Assembly: GCA_016946835.1 (NCBI GenBank) | Contig: JACVTC010000007.1 | Coordinates: forward strand, 1,839,501-1,903,500 | Direction of reading: 5' to 3' | Length of the DNA: 64,000 nucleotides | Origin: Neocallimastix lanati (nom. inval.) | Taxonomy: Eukaryota > Neocallimastigomycota > Neocallimastigomycetes > Neocallimastigales > Neocallimastigaceae | Part shown: positions 23,098-34,319 of the stretch, piece after piece | How positions within the stretch are numbered: the stretch's first letter is position 1 | Layout of the letters: each line of letters begins with the position of its first letter | Translations under genes and position numbers: made by a program | The notes under the pieces: model-generated | The model's database searches: none | The model's input: the letters and a program-made list of their open reading frames with translations, nothing else | What the model was told of the DNA's origin: nothing

Positions 23098-25521
23098 TTA
23101 CATCTTTTCATGGAAAGTACGAGCAATAACTTCCTTTTGTTGAGCAGGTGTTAATTTAACAAAATTGACAGCATAACCTGAAACACGAATAGTAAGATTT
23201 GGATAGTTTTCTGGATGAGCCATGGCATCTTCTAAAGTTTCACGCTTAAGAACATTAACATTAAGATGGTGAGCACCCTTGGTGAAATAACCATCTAATA
23301 AACCAGAAAGGTTACCTTGACGTTCTTGCATTGTCTTACCAATGGTATTTGGAACAATAGAGAAGGTGTTGGAAATACCATCCATACAAGAATCATATCT
23401 AACCTTAGCAACAGAAGAAAGAGAAGCAACGGCACCAGAGAATTCACGACCATGCATTGGATTACAACCTGGTGCGAATGGTTGACCAGCCTTACGACCA
23501 TCCGGAGTAGAACCAGTCTTCTTACCATAAACGACATTAGAAGTAATGGTAAGAATAGAAAGAGTATGCATAGCACCACGGTAAGTTGGTGTCTTTCTTA
23601 ACTTAGTAATAAGTTTATCAGTAACAGTACGAGCGAAGAAATCAACACGATCATCATCATTACCAAATTTTGGAAAATCACCTTCAACCTTGAAATCAAC
23701 AGTTAAACCAGTTTCTGGGTCACGAATTGGAGTAACCTTAGCATATTTAATAGCAGAGAAGGAATCAGCAACAACAGAAAGACCAGCAACACCGAAGGCC
23801 ATAAGACGACGGACATCGGTATCGTGAAGAGCCATTTGAAGAGATTCGTAACAGTATTGGTCATGACAGAAGTGAATAACATTCATGGTATTGACGTAAA
23901 GCTTAGCAATCCAATCCATTGCCTTGTCGTAGGTTTCCCACATCCAGTCAAATGGAATTGGGCCTTCTGGAACTGGACCGAAGTCTGGACCAACTTGTTT
24001 ACCAGTTCTTTCATCCATACCATGGTTAAGAACGTAAAGCATAAGCTTAGCAAGGTTACAACGAGCACCAAAGAATTGCATATCTTTACCAATTCTCATA
24101 GCAGAAACACAGCAAGCAATACCATAATCATCACCAAATCTGGCGGACATAAGTGCATCAGATTCATATTGAATGGAAGAAGTATCAATAGAAACTTTAG
24201 TGGCAAAGTCTTTGAAGTTCTTTGGAAGAGATTTGTTCCAGAGGACAGTAATGTTTGGTTCTGGAGCTGGACCTAAATTGTAAAGTGTGTTAAGAACACG
24301 GTAAGAAGTCTTAGTAACTAAGGTACGTCCATCACTACCCATACCACCAAGAGACATAGTAACCCAGGTTGGGTCACCAGCAAATAAATCATTGTATTCT
24401 GGAGTACGTAAGTGACGAGCGAAACGTAACTTTAAGATAAGGTTATCAATGATTTCTTGAGCTTCAGATTCAGTAATAACACCATTCTTTAAATCATTTT
24501 CAAAGAAACAATCAAGGAAGGCATCAACACGACCAAGAGACATAGCAGCACCATCTTGTTCCTTGATTGAACCTAAGTAACCAAAGTAAACGAATTGAGT
24601 AGCTTCTCTAGCATTCTTGGCTGGTTTAGTGATATCAATACCATAAGATTTAGCCATTTGAGTAAGTTGTTTAAGAGCCTTAACTTGATCAGCAACTTCA
24701 CCAATTAATTTCATAGTTGGTTCATCCATTTGTTTCTTTTGTAATTCAGCCTTATCTTTTTCCTTTTGAGCAATAAGACGATCAGTACCATAAAGAGCAA
24801 CACGACGGTAATCACCAATAATACGACCACGACCATAACCATCTGGTAAACCAGTCATAATAGCATTAGAACGACCAGCTCTCATTTCCTTTGAGTAGAT
24901 ATCAAAGACTGCAGTATTATGAGTCTTACGGAAATCAGTGAAAATATGCTCAACTTCCTTATCCATTGGAACATTAACAGCTTTAAGAGCATTTTTGACC
25001 ATGTTAACACCACCGAATGGCTTAATTGCTCTCTTAAGTGGAACATCAGTTTGATAACCATAGATAACTTCATTGTCTTTATCAAGGTATCCTGGTTTAT
25101 GAGAAGTAATAGTAGATGGTGTGTGTGGATCGACATCGTATAAACCACCATTAGCACGTTCCTTAGCTAAATATTCTTCAGCCTTAGCGAAAAGCTTTTT
25201 AGTCTTTTCAGTTGGACCAGCAAGGAATGAACCATCACCTTCGTATGGAGTATAGTGCTTTTTAATCCAACCTTCAACATCAATTTCGCTTTTAGAAGCA
25301 GCATCTTTTGTAATACATGGAGCTTGAGTAGCATATGTTTTAGTTTGAGATAATGATATCATCTTAGTAGCTTTATCATTAACACTATTAGCAATTTTCA
25401 TAGATGAGGTGTGGAGAGAACGAGAAATTCTAACACCAGCTATTTTAGTAGCAGCAACAGCTGGAACTGAAACTGACTTAGTAACTGCATTGTTTACTTG
25501 ATATAAAGTTAAACTTTCCAT
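23098..25521 (-). CDS. PFL: Pyruvate formate-lyase (formate C-acetyltransferase), organelle-targeted
   Basis: Glycyl-radical enzyme converting pyruvate + CoA to acetyl-CoA + formate. In anaerobic chytrids it is the main fermentative route from pyruvate, in hydrogenosomes and cytosol. Single exon, 807 residues, against about 760 for bacterial PFL. The excess is an N-terminal extension of about 65-75 residues rich in Ser/Thr/Ala/Val with few acids and a [10 protein letters not shown] stretch, typical of a mitochondrial-type presequence. Similarity to the catalytic body starts near [20 protein letters not shown]. The active-site cysteine pair is Cys470-Cys471 ([14 protein letters not shown]). 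The radical glycine is Gly782 in [10 protein letters not shown], 25 residues from the end as in bacterial PFL. Active-site fold signatures include [25 protein letters not shown] and [18 protein letters not shown]. All key residues are intact, and codon use indicates high expression. The required radical-SAM activating enzyme is not in this window. These fungi are thought to have acquired PFL from bacteria; the sequence alone does not prove that. Confidence 0.97.
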   Translation of the reverse strand: MESLTLYQVNNAVTKSVSVPAVAATKIAGVRISRSLHTSSMKIANSVNDKATKMISLSQTKTYATQAPCITKDAASKSEIDVEGWIKKHYTPYEGDGSFLAGPTEKTKKLFAKAEEYLAKERANGGLYDVDPHTPSTITSHKPGYLDKDNEVIYGYQTDVPLKRAIKPFGGVNMVKNALKAVNVPMDKEVEHIFTDFRKTHNTAVFDIYSKEMRAGRSNAIMTGLPDGYGRGRIIGDYRRVALYGTDRLIAQKEKDKAELQKKQMDEPTMKLIGEVADQVKALKQLTQMAKSYGIDITKPAKNAREATQFVYFGYLGSIKEQDGAAMSLGRVDAFLDCFFENDLKNGVITESEAQEIIDNLILKLRFARHLRTPEYNDLFAGDPTWVTMSLGGMGSDGRTLVTKTSYRVLNTLYNLGPAPEPNITVLWNKSLPKNFKDFATKVSIDTSSIQYESDALMSARFGDDYGIACCVSAMRIGKDMQFFGARCNLAKLMLYVLNHGMDERTGKQVGPDFGPVPEGPIPFDWMWETYDKAMDWIAKLYVNTMNVIHFCHDQYCYESLQMALHDTDVRRLMAFGVAGLSVVADSFSAIKYAKVTPIRDPETGLTVDFKVEGDFPKFGNDDDRVDFFARTVTDKLITKLRKTPTYRGAMHTLSILTITSNVVYGKKTGSTPDGRKAGQPFAPGCNPMHGREFSGAVASLSSVAKVRYDSCMDGISNTFSIVPNTIGKTMQERQGNLSGLLDGYFTKGAHHLNVNVLKRETLEDAMAHPENYPNLTIRVSGYAVNFVKLTPAQQKEVIARTFHEKM

Positions 25522-26722
25522 TTTTATATATATTTAATAATACAAATAAATTCTCTATTTAAATTGGTATACTTTTATATTGTTTATAATTCAATAATTT
25601 ATTTTTTAAAATTTTTACTTATATTTCTGTTGAAATATTAATATTAATTATTTGACTGGGAATAATATAGAAAAAAAATTTAATGGAAAATTTATATCTT
25701 TATATATTAATTTGGAAATGGTTAAATTATTTTATTTTCAAAAAAAAAAAAAAAAAAAAAAAAAAAGTTAATTTATGGCAATAATATTAACTTTATTAGG
25801 AAAAAAATGCTATATAATTTATTAATTATTAAATAAATAAATATAAATAAATGAATATAAATGAATATAAATATATTGATTGATTTTTAGGAAACATTGG
25901 CTAATTTTCAATATGCAAAATGAATAAAAAAAAAAAAAAAAGTATGGTTACACATTTTTTAAGGAAATAATTACTAAAAGAATATATTTAAATAATATAT
26001 TCCATGAATATATTCCATGAATATATTATTTAAATATATAATTATAAAATTTTTTAACATTTTTTTTTTATAAATTAAAACAATAAACCTTAAACTATAT
26101 ATTAGTAATATATTATAACGTATAAATTTAAATATAAAAATAAATAATGAATAAAGTAAAAATATGAATTTATTTATTTATTTACATATTTATTTATTTA
26201 ATAAATAAGTAAAATAATCAATAAAAATAATTAAAATTTCATCAATAATACATACAAAATTGATTATTTTATTTATGTATTATTATTGATTACTATTTAT
26301 TTGGAATTTAATTTCAATCAATCATATGTTATTTAATAAAACTAATTTGGATAATTAATAATATTCCACTTTTTTTTTTTATTTTAATGATTATTTATTT
26401 GTTTACATATTTGTTTGTTTGTTATTAATAATTTATTTATTTATTTATTTATTAAATTTCTCCACTTAATTTCATAAAATGAAAAATAAACCACAACTTT
26501 AATATAAAGCTTAGAACATATTTTACAATCAATAAAAAAAACAATATTAAACCATTTAATTTGGTTTTGCTTCAAATATATATATTTATTATATATATTT
26601 ATTTATATATTTTTATGATATTAAAAAAAAAATAGCTTTTTAAATTATAAAATATATAATTTTTTTTTATTAATATTGAAATATTTATATATTCTTTTAA
26701 TATATATAAAAATATTTATTTT
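25522..26722. other. 5' flank of PFL, non-coding
   Basis: Upstream region of the minus-strand PFL gene. Poly-A runs at 25740-25766 and 25925-25941. A nested palindromic A/T stretch lies at about 25984-26040 (tandem TATTCCATGAATA words between inverted TTTAAATAAT arms). No gene seen. Confidence 0.6.
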
Positions 26723-26732
26723 GTTTTAAATG
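26723..26732. repeat. Target-site duplication, left copy
   Basis: GTTTTAAATG, identical to 27092-27101, immediately flanks the foldback element. An exact 10-bp match at precisely the two ends of the inverted-repeat element is the hallmark of transposase-mediated insertion. Confidence 0.8.
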
Positions 26733-27091
26733 GGTGTGGGGCATTTCGCCAAATTGCATTTCGCCAGATTGCATTTCGCCAATTTTTTTGAAAGCATGTG
26801 GCGTATTAAAAAAATGTGGCATTTCGCCAAATTACAATTCGCCAAGTTGCATTTCGCCAAGTTGAAAATTATTAATAAAATTAAATATTATTAATATCAC
26901 ATAAAAACAATTTTAAAAAAAATATATTTTGAATTAATATTTATTCATTTATTCATTTATTTATATCAATACTCTACTTGTCGAAATGCAACCTGACGAA
27001 AAGCAACTTGGGGAAATGCAACATTTTAATACTACGCCACTTGGCGAAATGCAACCTGGCGAAATGCAATTTGGGGAAATGCAACTCTCCC
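26733..27091. mobile_element. Foldback/MITE-like element with iterated 15-bp terminal repeats
   Basis: A 359-bp non-coding element. The left arm (26733-26863) is about seven units of a 15-bp motif, GCATTTCGCCAAATT and variants, with a GTGGCGTATTAAAA insert after the third unit. The right arm (26977-27091) is the reverse complement in the same unit order, including the GTGGCGTA-GTATTAAAA insert. A 113-bp A/T spacer separates them. The termini are GGTGTGGGGCATTTCGCC (left) and, inverted, GGGAGAGTTGCATTTCCCC (right). A perfect 10-bp direct repeat flanks it. No transposase is encoded, so it must be moved in trans. Long arms starting GG with a 9-11 bp duplication suggest a Mutator-like or foldback origin (inference). 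One open frame through the right arm gives a repeating KCNLA-type pentapeptide, which I regard as a by-product of the 15-bp period. Confidence 0.85.
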
Positions 27092-27101
27092 GTTTTAAAT
27101 G
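27092..27101. repeat. Target-site duplication, right copy
   Basis: GTTTTAAATG, exact copy of 26723-26732, at the right end of the foldback element. Confidence 0.8.
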
Positions 27102-27594
27102 ATGATTCTTTCTTGTTAAAGATTCTATTTCCGTCATTTCAAAAGCAAAATTTTTTTAAAAGTAAAAAAAAATAATATATATTTATAGAAAGAAGAAAGT
27201 ATTTTTACATAAATAAAAGTATAGATAACAAAGAAACTTCTTTATACTAATAAATATTAAACATAATTTTAATTCATCATGCTTAGATTTTTACAAATTA
27301 CAATTTTATATATTCCATCTTTATAGTTAAAAAAAAATAACTATGATAACAGTATTTTATAATAAAAATAATTATTTTCTAAATAATATATAAATTAAAC
27401 TTTTCATCTAATCATTTACATTTAATTTTTTTATGATCTAATCCTTATTTTTATTGGGTTTTTATAGTATAATAAATAAGTAAATAAATAAATAAATAAA
27501 TAAATAAAGTAATTAATTAATAAATTCAAATTTTAATTCCATATTTAAACTTCTTAATTAAAATAAAAATATAATCAAAAGAAATATTTTATAA
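27102..27594. other. Non-coding
   Basis: A/T-rich DNA between the foldback element and the hairpin island. No gene seen; AAAT microsatellite at about 27476-27508. Confidence 0.6.
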
Positions 27595-27700
27595 ATCAGA
27601 TTAGCTGAACACTCAATAAGGTTGTCTGGTAGGGAAACATTATCTGCCTATGCGAAAGCATACAGAAACGTTGTGACTACCTCAATATTGAGGTAGTCAA
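27595..27700 (+). other. Hairpin-rich, GC-elevated island (possible structured RNA or repeat end)
   Basis: About 105 nt of non-repetitive, far less A/T-biased sequence inside extreme A/T DNA. It holds a GNRA-type hairpin TATGC-GAAA-GCATA (about 27649-27662), extendable by CTG/CAG pairing around a CC bulge. GGTAG can pair with CTGCC just before it. At 27674-27699 is a perfect 26-nt palindrome (centre CAATATTG). CTCAATA upstream (about 27611) can pair alternatively with TATTGAG in the palindrome. No tRNA, snRNA or ribozyme family was recognised, and the strand is assumed. It may equally be a mobile-element terminus. Confidence 0.4.
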
Positions 27701-27966
27701 ATAAATAAATAAATAAAAAAAAAAGAATAAAATAATTTTTTTTTTTTTTTTTTTTTTTTTCTATTTTAATAATTTTCATATATTAAAATTAGTGAAAAAT
27801 ATAGTTTAATCTATATAGTAATAAATAATCTCTTGTATATTTTTGAATTTAACTTTTTTTTTTTTTTTTCTTTTTATATTTTAGACTTATTTTAAGAGAT
27901 AAATATGATGATAGTAATTATAAACGAGGTTTTTTTTTTTAATTATATATATGAGTTATTGATATT

Positions 27967-28008
<42 letters not shown>

Positions 28009-28176
28009 TTAATTATTATATTATTATTATAATTATTATTAAATAATTTTGTTTAATTATTAATAATTATTATTTTTTAAATGAACGATAACTATTACTT
28101 ATATGTATATTTATATACAATTACTATCATTATTTTTATTTTATTTATTATTATAAAATAATAACTATATAAATAT

Positions 28177-28215
<39 letters not shown>

Positions 28216-28344
28216 CTATAAGATGTTATTTATTATATTTTAAATAATAGATAGAATATTATGCTTTATTAAATAAATATATGTTTTTATATATAATATA
28301 ATTCATTTTTTCAAAAATAATAAAATATATTTTTATTATTTTTA
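27701..28344. other. 3' flank of the ankyrin gene, non-coding
   Basis: Dominated by T runs at about 27737-27760, 27858-27870, 27967-28005 and 28180-28208. No gene seen. Confidence 0.6.
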
Positions 28345-30756
28345 TTATGTAATTTCTTCAGTTTTATCTATAATTTCTGAAGTATTTTCTATAATTATAG
28401 ATTCTCCTTTATTACTATCTACAAATGATTCTTTACTTTTAGAATTTCCAAATAAACTATTAAAAATTCTAGACCTATTAAAACCATAATTTTTAGCTTT
28501 ATTTAATGAATTACTCATAGAACTTTTTTCTGATATAGTTTTTAGATTTGGTTTTCTAGTATTAGAACATTTAGATATAATTTTGATTAAATCATTATAA
28601 TTATTCTTCATTGCCAAATCCTTTGGTGAAACTCCTCTTAAATCTTTTATAAAAGGATTTGTATTTTTATTAAGTAATAGAATTTTTGCTGAATCTAAAT
28701 AACCCTTTTCTATTGCAATATATAGAGCTGTCCTTCCTTTTCTTTCTTTCATATTTAAATTTAGGTCTTTTCTTTTTAACATTAACTGAACACATTTTGT
28801 ATCTTTTATTGTTAGCATTAGTGCAGTTTTTCCAATATTATTGCATGTATTGACATTTGTATTATTACGGCTAATCAACATTTTTATTATTTCTGCGTTG
28901 CCATTAATAGCAGCAAATATTAATGCGGTATTTTTATATTTATCTTGTAAATTAAAATCAATATCTTTTACTTTAAGTAAATATTTAACAGCAAGGGGAT
29001 AGTTCTTGTCACAGGCAAGAATTAATGGAGAACGTAAATTTTTATCAACTATATTAACATTAAATTTTTTAGTTTTTAATAATGTTTTCAAATGGACCAT
29101 ATTTTCTTCAGGGTTAACTTTTATAAAGGAAGTTAAAGGTGTATCACCATTAATGTCTATAGTATTTACTATAATATTATTTTGTTGTAACAATAATTCT
29201 GTAACCTTAATCATATTTTTTTCTATAGAATATACTAATGCGGTTTTGTTTTCAGAATTAAGAAGATTAATATTTACATTTGGAAAATCTAATATAGCTT
29301 TTACTAATTGTATATTTCCTTTTTTCGATGCTAGCATAAGAACAGAATTACCTTTATTATCTACTGCATTAATATCTAATTTTGGATGTTTTAATAGTTT
29401 ATATACAATATCATAGCAATCTTTAAATATAGCATACATTAATGCAGTTATTTTATTATTATTGGATATGTTAACATCAGTATCATTATTATCAATTAAT
29501 AAATTGGTAATTTCCACAAGTTTCTTATCTGTTGCAATAATTAATGAAGTATTTCCAAAACAATTTTTTGCATTTACATTTACTTTAAAATCTGTAATTA
29601 ACCTTTTCATTGTGGCTATATCATTATGAATTGCTGTTAGGAGCAACGGGCTATTACCATATTTATCATAGACATTAACATCAATACCTGGATATTTTAA
29701 GAGTATATCAATAATTTGTCTATTTTTCTTTTTGATTGCCCATATTAATGCTGTTCGATCATTTGAATCAGATAGATTTATATTTTTAGGTTTTGTATTG
29801 TTAAGTATATAATTATATATGTCTTTTTCGTTATTGCATATAGCCCATATTAATAATGTTGTTTTCATTCCTAATTTATATGTATAAGAATCTGCCATAC
29901 GATCCAATAAAATATTAAATACACTTTTATTAATTAATTCATTGGCATTTTTAATTGGAATTTGTTTATTAACATCATAAACATATAGATCAATTTCTGG
30001 ATATGATACTAAAAATTTAATAAAATTTTCATTTTCATTATTAATTGGTATATCGAATATCGTTTTCCCGTCATAGGTATTAAATCTAATATTTAAATCT
30101 TTGTCTAAAATTCTTTTCGCCTTTTTTATATCGTCATTTCGACATGCATCAATTAATTCTACTTTTTCTTTTATATATGGAAGATGCTCAAATTGTTTGA
30201 TGATAATATCATTTTTCTTTACCTGAGCGAAATCTAAATATTTAATTAAAATTTGAAATATTAAATTATATTGTATATACAATATATTAAATTCATTTTT
30301 AAACCGAATTTGTTGCTTATAATCTTCTATATTAATTTTTAACTGATCTTTTCGTGATAAAACAAGTGGTAATACATAATCATTTGTTAAATCAGGAAAA
30401 TGTGATATTAAGTCAATATTATTCAGTTCTGTAATAGCTAATGACAATAATGTATTTTTTTTTTTAATCGCTTCCGTTATATACTTTTGTAATTCTTGAA
30501 ATACTTCTATAATTTTTCCAGATATTTTTTCATACTTTAATAGAAATGGATTGTGCAATAGTTTTGTTATCATTCTATAATAATAATTATTTTTATCATA
30601 TACACAATCTAATTTTTTTACTTTTGAAATAAGTTGATTAAATAATTCGTACTGTGATGTATTTGTTTCAATAGTTAACTCTATATCATTGTACATAATT
30701 TTTTTTGTCTTTATATATATATTATCTTCAAATTCAAAAAACTCTGTCAGCTCCAT
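28345..30756 (-). CDS. Ankyrin-repeat protein
   Basis: Single-exon gene of 803 residues. The N-terminal ~190 residues are a non-repeat, Leu/Ile/Lys-rich helical region (LTIETNTSQYELFNQLI, LLHNPFLLKYEKI). About 15 ankyrin-type repeats of 33-36 residues then run to about residue 745. They show the motif G-T-ALI-A-x3-G/N-x2-IVKLLL with frequent DVN/NVN turns, as in NKTALVYSIEKNMIKVTELL and GRTALYIAIEKGYLDSAKIL. The C-terminal ~60 residues are Ser/Asn/Glu-rich and probably disordered. No signal peptide, membrane segment or catalytic domain is visible. Ankyrin repeats bind proteins; the partner cannot be inferred. Such large intronless ankyrin genes form expanded families in these fungi (general knowledge). 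The start is the first Met of the frame, with A/T-rich non-coding sequence upstream. Confidence 0.9.
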   Translation of the reverse strand: MELTEFFEFEDNIYIKTKKIMYNDIELTIETNTSQYELFNQLISKVKKLDCVYDKNNYYYRMITKLLHNPFLLKYEKISGKIIEVFQELQKYITEAIKKKNTLLSLAITELNNIDLISHFPDLTNDYVLPLVLSRKDQLKINIEDYKQQIRFKNEFNILYIQYNLIFQILIKYLDFAQVKKNDIIIKQFEHLPYIKEKVELIDACRNDDIKKAKRILDKDLNIRFNTYDGKTIFDIPINNENENFIKFLVSYPEIDLYVYDVNKQIPIKNANELINKSVFNILLDRMADSYTYKLGMKTTLLIWAICNNEKDIYNYILNNTKPKNINLSDSNDRTALIWAIKKKNRQIIDILLKYPGIDVNVYDKYGNSPLLLTAIHNDIATMKRLITDFKVNVNAKNCFGNTSLIIATDKKLVEITNLLIDNNDTDVNISNNNKITALMYAIFKDCYDIVYKLLKHPKLDINAVDNKGNSVLMLASKKGNIQLVKAILDFPNVNINLLNSENKTALVYSIEKNMIKVTELLLQQNNIIVNTIDINGDTPLTSFIKVNPEENMVHLKTLLKTKKFNVNIVDKNLRSPLILACDKNYPLAVKYLLKVKDIDFNLQDKYKNTALIFAAINGNAEIIKMLISRNNTNVNTCNNIGKTALMLTIKDTKCVQLMLKRKDLNLNMKERKGRTALYIAIEKGYLDSAKILLLNKNTNPFIKDLRGVSPKDLAMKNNYNDLIKIISKCSNTRKPNLKTISEKSSMSNSLNKAKNYGFNRSRIFNSLFGNSKSKESFVDSNKGESIIIENTSEIIDKTEEIT

Positions 30757-31400
30757 ATTTATATAATAATTATATTAAATAAATTTAAATAATATCATTA
30801 TAAAATTTTTTTATATTATAATGAATTTATAAAATTAAATATAAATTAATTTTCAATATCTAATAAAAAAAAAAAAAAAAAATTATTATTAAAAGTACTA
30901 TCATTATTAAAAATAATTTAATTTTATTAATTTTTTATTAATAATTTAAATTTTTTTATATTTTATTTGCATTATTGTTTATATATTTAAAATTGTTATT
31001 TTTTTTATGATAAATTAATTATAAGTATTATTAAATGAAATTTTTAAAATAAACTTTTATTATTTTAAAATTTTTATTATATGATTAGAAAGATATACCC
31101 ATAAATTATGAAATATCATTAGTTTTATATTCGTTAATTAAATTAGATAATTTTGATGGTTATATATAATTATTGTTGATGATGAAGAGTATTTTTAATA
31201 TTTTTATTTCTAAAAATAATTGATGAATTTTTTTATATTAGGTTAAATAGAAACAAAACTTTTATTTTATTTTTCGATCATAAAAATGGTAAAAATCATA
31301 AATATATATAACTCTAATAATTATAAAATTTTATTTTTTTTTTTTTTTCATTTCAAAAAATTAAAAATATATTTGAAGTATTGTATTGTTTTCTTTAATA

Positions 31401-31479
<79 letters not shown>

Positions 31480-31548
31480 ATAGATAAATAAATAAATTTA
31501 AAATTAATAACATTCTGTATAAAATAATAAAAATAATAAATAAGTAGA

Positions 31549-31595
<47 letters not shown>

Positions 31596-32212
31596 TTATA
31601 ATATTAATAATAATTTTAAAAAAAAGATCATTTCATTATTAGTTGTGTAATTGACAAAACTATATCTTTTTTTTTACTACTTTAAGTTTTTTGAATTCAT
31701 TCAATAATATCAATATAATATTGTAATAAATTATAAATAATATATTAAAAAATAATATATTATAAATATAATTATATAAAATAATATAATAATATATAAT
31801 TATCATTTATAAATATATATGAATATTTTTAAAACATTTTTATAATTCAAATGAACTTTTTATTTTTTATTTTTTTTTTTATTAATAAAATAGACAACTT
31901 TTAAAAATTTTTAATTGAAAAATTAAAAATATTGAATTAAATAAATTATGATTGGTTATAAAAATTATTGTCCATACTCTTTTTTATATTAAAAATTTAA
32001 TTTCCATTTAATAATTAAAAAATTAATAATATTAATTTTTTTTTATAAATTTAAATTATAATAAATTAAAATATTTTTTTCTTTTTTTCTTTTTTTTTTT
32101 CTTCAAGTTCTTTTAGTTCAAAAAAGTCAATTTTATTTGAAATTTTGAAATTTATTTTTTTTATTAGTGCTAGAAATAATTATAACTAAATTACCAATTA
32201 AGAAACATAACA
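30757..32212. other. Divergent upstream region of the ankyrin and histone H2A genes
   Basis: No gene seen. Contains an (AAAT)n tract at about 31402-31500, a second at 31535-31580, and T/C-rich DNA (CTTTTTTTCTTTT near 32080-32105) just before H2A, which may be promoter sequence. Confidence 0.6.
31402..31500. repeat. (AAAT)n microsatellite
   Basis: About 23 copies of AAAT with one AGAT variant near the end. Confidence 0.85.
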
Positions 32213-33068
<856 letters not shown>

Positions 33069-33815
33069 ATAATCAAATGTTATAGGCACTTTTTATTGCT
33101 TTTAGATATTTTATTTTTAAGAGTTAATATAAATGTAAAGCTGTTTTTTTTCTTTTTAAAATTCAAAGTAATGTGTTTTAAAAGAATATTCAAAACAAAA
33201 AATTTTCATTAAAAACATAAATGTAAATCATTATTTACATTTTTATATTAAAATATTATTTTAATAAATAAATAAATAAATAAATAATAATTATTTAATT
33301 TATATACAAATTATAGTTTTTTAAAAAAAGTGTTATTTTTATTTTTATTGATTAATTTAATATTTTTTTTGTTTTAAAAAGTATAAAATAGATATAAAAC
33401 ATTAAAATATGATATAAATGTAATAATAAAATATTTTAATTATTTAATTAATAATTTGGATGAAAAAAAAGAGAGAAAGAAGCTTAAAATAATAAACATA
33501 TATATATATTAATATATAATTTTTACATTTTATTATGTATTGTTATATAAAAATTTAATATGTAATTAAACTTACTTAGCCATTTTTAAAGATAGTATGA
33601 TAATTATGATAATTAATAATATTTATTAATATTCAAATAAATAAATAAATAAATTAGTTAATAAATAAATAAATAAATTGGTTAATAAATAGATAAATGA
33701 ATGAATAAATAATTAATAAATAAAGTTATTTTTTTAGTCTAATTTTTATTTTTTATTTTTTAAATTTTTTATTTTTAATTTCAAATGTACTTGTCACCTG
33801 CATGTATTTTTTAAA
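33069..33815. other. 3' flank of H2A, non-coding
   Basis: A/T-rich with AAAT-type repeats (33264-33286, 33643-33725). No gene seen. Confidence 0.6.
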
Positions 33816-33821
33816 ATAAAA

Positions 33822-33893
33822 TTAATAAAGTTTTTGAAGTGTATTCTCTTCCTTGTTTATAAAAAAAAAAAAAAATCTTAGTCTAAAAAAAAA
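33822..33893 (+). mobile_element. Probable 3'-end stub of the LINE family
   Basis: Ends in ATAAAGTTTT...TTAGTCTAAAAAAAAAAAA (two A runs, about 33860-33874 and 33882-33893). The full-length copy ends ATAAAGTTTTCTCTAAGTC plus poly-A at 37096-37129. The shared order ATAAAGTTTT, CT-rich, AGTCT, poly-A suggests a severely 5'-truncated insertion just upstream of the larger LINE. The short match in A/T DNA limits certainty. Confidence 0.4.
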
Positions 33894-33999
33894 AAAGATT
33901 TATAATTTATTTTATTTTAAGCCATGATATATTTGGATATGATGCTTATATTTTTTTTTCTACCTTTAATAAACTTGAAAAATAATTAAAATCTTTTTT

Positions 34000-34188
34000 T
34001 TATTCAGTAGATTTATCCCATCCCCAATGATGTGGACTATTTTTCCAGGTCCATGGAGAGTTGATGAAAAAGGAATAACCTATATCAGGTGTACTAATTA
34101 CAGCTTTCTGTGATTCTGATGATAATCGATGGTTATCCTTTCTAAAGTGGCTTCTAGTACGAAGAGAGAAAACTGGAATACTGAAAGA
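34000..34188 (-). CDS. Unrecognised 3'-terminal exon (hypothetical, partial)
   Basis: On the minus strand, an acceptor-like TTTCTACAG (34189-34197) precedes 62 open codons ending in TAA at 34002-34000. The peptide is unusually complex for this window: it begins SFSIPVFSLRTRSHFRKDN, then HRLSSESQKAV, and ends INSPWTWKNSPHHWGWDKST plus Glu. GC content is clearly higher than the surroundings. I do not recognise the family. Upstream exons would lie where the LINE (34.3-37.1 kb) now sits, so this may be a gene cut by that insertion, leaving a remnant. Alternatives: a longer open frame starting near 34222, or part of another mobile element. Confidence 0.4.
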   Translation of the reverse strand, partial: SFSIPVFSLRTRSHFRKDNHRLSSESQKAVISTPDIGYSFFINSPWTWKNSPHHWGWDKSTE

Positions 34189-34319
34189 CTGTAGAAAGTG
34201 AACTTGATATGTTATATTGTTTTAAACTGGATATGGAGTTGTATATTTTTTTATTTATCTATTTTTTATTATTATTATTATTTTTTTTATTTTATTCTTT
34301 TTTTATTTTATTTTTTAGG

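Noticed and set aside
23317-24276. Plus-strand open frames opposite the PFL gene
   Set aside because: Antisense shadows of a highly biased coding sequence with no similarity to any protein family.
26978-27175. Open frame with KCNLA-type pentapeptides resembling pentapeptide-repeat proteins
   Set aside because: The period comes from the 15-bp unit of the foldback arm, the arms are inverted copies, and a 10-bp target duplication bounds the element. A DNA-level repeat explains it better.
27600-27680. Hammerhead-ribozyme-like GAAA motifs after a hairpin
   Set aside because: The obligatory CUGANGA box is absent on both strands, so the core cannot form.
27686-27699. TGAGGTAGT word resembling the let-7 microRNA seed
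   Set aside because: It is half of a perfect palindrome and fungi have no let-7; coincidence.
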